Origin: Lycorma delicatula
Lineage: Eukaryota; Arthropoda; Insecta; Hemiptera; Fulgoridae
DNA: 64,000 nt
NCBI RefSeq assembly: GCF_047948215.1
Contig: NC_134460.1
Coordinates: 17,252,501-17,316,500 of the forward strand
Direction of reading: 5' to 3'
Below the pieces are notes generated by a model. That model did no database searches. It worked only from the letters and a program-made list of their open reading frames with translations, and was not told the DNA's origin. Made by a program: the position numbers and the translations under genes. Positions 61,720 to 64,000 of the stretch are shown here, piece after piece. The stretch's first letter is position 1. Every line of letters begins with the position of its first letter.

Positions 61720-61806
61720 TATAGCCTACAACTTTCCCGGTAAAGTAAGGATTCCAACGCGGGGTCGTACATCTAAATCGGTTCAGCCACTGAGCTACTA
61801 CGTAGA
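61720..61806 (-). repeat. SINE family 3 fragment, copy 2, with A and B boxes
   Basis: The minus strand reads tagtagctcagtggctgaa (A box tagctcagtgg) and, about 35 bases later, gcgttggaatcc (B box), then the segment shared with copy 1. It does not fold as a normal tRNA and has no discriminator end, so a SINE head or tRNA-related pseudogene is more likely than a tRNA gene. Confidence 0.55.
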
Positions 61807-62860
61807 ACAAACATAAGATACATACACCCTAAATACATTACACTCCTTTTTGGGCAATCGTGTAAAAAAATACCGCTCCACTACCTTGTTAAAATTTGAC
61901 GTAGATTAGATTATGATGCCACAATTAAAGAATCGTACTTCAATAACAAACAAATGAAGAAAAGAATGTAGAACGGTTAACATTATTTATTTTTAGTAAA
62001 ATATATTTTAATTATAAAGTATAAATTATAAATATTAATATTTTAACAAATTAACCTTAATAAATTATAAAATTTTAATTTTAGCTCATAATTTAAGCTG
62101 CTATATTTTAATAATAATTACAACGATACATATTAAAGTCGTATAAGGAAAAGGATTAAATATAACCGCCAAAAAAAAATAAATATGAAAACTTATTAAA
62201 AAATCTTTTTTATTTTTTTAAACTAATTTGTTTGTTAAATACCATTCAAATTAAGAAGAAACAAAAATTATAATTAAGGACAGACGATGTCTCCAGGGTA
62301 CTTAATAAAAATGTTGTGTATCCTAACATCAGGGCCAAGACCAAATCAATCTACCAATCTAATTAGAAAGATAATAATAATACTTCAAAAAGGACCTTCA
62401 CAGAAAAAAGTCAATTTTTATAATTAACATTAGTAAATTAGTAAGGATTACGAGCGTTTTAAATAAAGAAACAAAAGTGAAACGTGTACGAAAACTGGCA
62501 TTTTAATAAATTAAACGCTGAGTTACTTAAGATGATTTAACCTCATTATATACTAAAGTGATGATTTGTTTCCTTATAAGTAATTATACAAACCCTTAAG
62601 TTTACAGTTATATATTTATTTTTTTTATCATTTTATCAATGTAATTTACATTAAGCTTCATGGAGATACGGCTGGGGAAAAAAAACATAAGTAATCTTTC
62701 ACAATTTTATCTGTTTATATATCTGAGAATAGTAGGAATAATTTTTATTGAATTTAATTAATCTGTTTGCTTTTATCATGAAAATCAAAAAATACTTTTA
62801 CAAACACAAGTAACTTACGAAGAGATTTTCACATAACGACGTACGAATGAGTTGCTTTAG
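61807..62860. other. AT-rich intergenic stretch, nothing recognised
   Basis: No coding or repeat unit recognised. Confidence 0.55.
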
Positions 62861-62869
62861 AAAATTTTC

Positions 62870-64000
62870 TATTTCTTTTTAGCAACTACGAGCAGACGTC
62901 TTAAGCACTTTTTCTGTGGTTTTCATAGCTGCGAGGGATGAGCAGTGCTTTAAGCATTGCCCAATGCTTCCATGTAGGCCAATGCTTAAAACGGCGCTTG
63001 AGTTCCACAAGGTGTTTAAAAGACGGCGAAGAAACATTCACTGCAAGTGATGAGTAGCTAGATAGGTGGAAGAAGAAATATGAGATAAGGCAGCTGAATA
63101 TTAGTGGGGAGAAACTGTCAGCTGACTCATCTGCAATTGCTAAATTTCAGTTTAAAATGGAAGAAATTCTTTTCACGAAAAGATTAAGTTAATCGTTAAC
63201 TTAACCTTACCTTTACCTTCATCAGATCAAATTTTTAACTCAACGAGACTGGTTTTAACTTTCGAATGCTACCTTCGAAAATCCGAAAAAGAAGCAAAAT
63301 CCGAAAAAACTGCTTCTGGATTTAAAAAAGTAAAGAGCGATTCACAATTCTGGCTACCTACAATGCTTCTGGTTCTTTGAAGCTAAAGCCTCTGCTTATT
63401 GAAAAATTTAAAAACTCAAGAGCCTTAAAAAAAATAAGTCAACTGTTTACCAACAGTGTACCGCAACCAAAGAAATGCATGGATAGAAAGCCAAATTTTT
63501 AGTAATTGTTTTTTAATGAATTTTTTTCTGTCACCGAAACATTTTTAAAGAAAAGTAAGCTTTCCAGGAAAGTTATTTTATTATTGGACAATGCGCCGTC
63601 TCACCCTGATATCAAAGAACTGTGTAGTTGTGATATTAAAGTATAATGTGATCACTTATACAACCTTTAGACCAAGGAATTCTAGAAACGATGAAGAGAT
63701 ATTACTGGCGAAGGCTTCACCAAACGCTGATCGCAAGATTAGATGAAGGGAAGACGTGTTAGGGAGGCCCTAAAAAAGTCACATTAAAAAATGTAGCATA
63801 CCGGATCGGTTCAGTGTGAGATGAGGTGAAAACCACTACCGTTAAAAAATCTTGGAAGAATTTATTTGACATAGAAGAACCCCAAAAAAAGTGCCAGAAC
63901 AGGACAATGTAAGTGAACTAGTGCAACTAGCCGATGAGCTACCTGATGAAGATCAAATCAACAGCTAAGATATTCATGATTGGTGCAATGAAGATGTGCA
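62870..64000 (+). mobile_element. Tigger/pogo-type transposon relic, running off the window
   Basis: Decayed Tigger (Jerky-like) transposase on the plus strand. Pieces in order are TALEFHKVFK, a frame change, EETFTASDE, a stop, LDRWKKKYEIRQL, NISGEKLSADSSAIAKFQ, LKLKPLLIEKFKNSRAL, FFNEFFSVTETFLKKSKL, and ILLLDNAPSHPDIKELCS (second catalytic Asp block). The DQG block follows with its Asp lost. These correspond to the CENP-B-like DNA-binding domain and the DDE domain. Many stops and frameshifts. No inverted repeat was identified at the left, and the right end is outside the window. Confidence 0.85.

Noticed and set aside
61735..61806. Possible tRNA gene on the minus strand
   Set aside because: A and B boxes are present, but I could not fold acceptor and anticodon stems; a SINE head fits better.

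Overview
The window looks like intergenic, repeat-dense nuclear DNA from an insect, probably a hemipteran. It is very AT-rich, with long homopolymers and microsatellites. It carries Tc1/mariner-superfamily transposons with TA target duplications, 5'-truncated non-LTR retrotransposons, and tRNA-derived SINEs with A and B boxes. The hemipteran assignment is inference from the kinds of elements. I found no host protein-coding gene, no canonical tRNA or rRNA gene, and no bacterial or CRISPR feature. Nearly every recognisable coding segment belongs to a transposable element, and almost all are broken.

Layout. 1-416: end of a Tc3-like (DUF4817/DDE) transposon. 5159-6444: complete but decayed mariner on the minus strand with 33-bp terminal inverted repeats. 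About 7700-9212: internally deleted R1-like LINE with three zinc knuckles, carrying a nested SINE. 12623-13800: second mariner relic. 16309-16826: Helitron-like non-autonomous element between TA microsatellites. 18104-20032: RTE-like LINE, open apart from one stop, with an 11-bp target site duplication. 20217-21536: full-length Tc3-like transposon with a 337-residue open frame. 23519-24538 and 28770-29345: two RNase H-bearing LINE tails in opposite orientations. 25629-26424: second RTE-like copy, minus strand. 31845-32350: Jockey-like LINE relic. 37211-37428: very long CA microsatellite. 42385-43095 and 47290-48939: two copies of another LINE family. 49223-49525, 50232-50540, 53109-53415 and 38971-39244: four copies of one SINE of about 300 bp, one of them nested inside a Tc3-like transposon (52481-54018). 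55425-56450: hAT relic. 56480-56800: R1-like reverse transcriptase scrap. 62870-64000: Tigger/pogo relic running off the end.

Relationships. The window is a record of layered insertions. Target site duplications can be read directly for two RTE LINEs, three copies of the main SINE, one copy of a second SINE, and three DNA transposons. Two SINE families appear to share a 3' tail, which suggests they use the same LINE for mobilisation. Several non-coding repeats occur twice in the window and I could not name them.

I see no convincing undescribed biological system. The items most worth follow-up are the SINE families, the unnamed dispersed repeats, and the composite element at 56840-57310 with a tRNA-like end.
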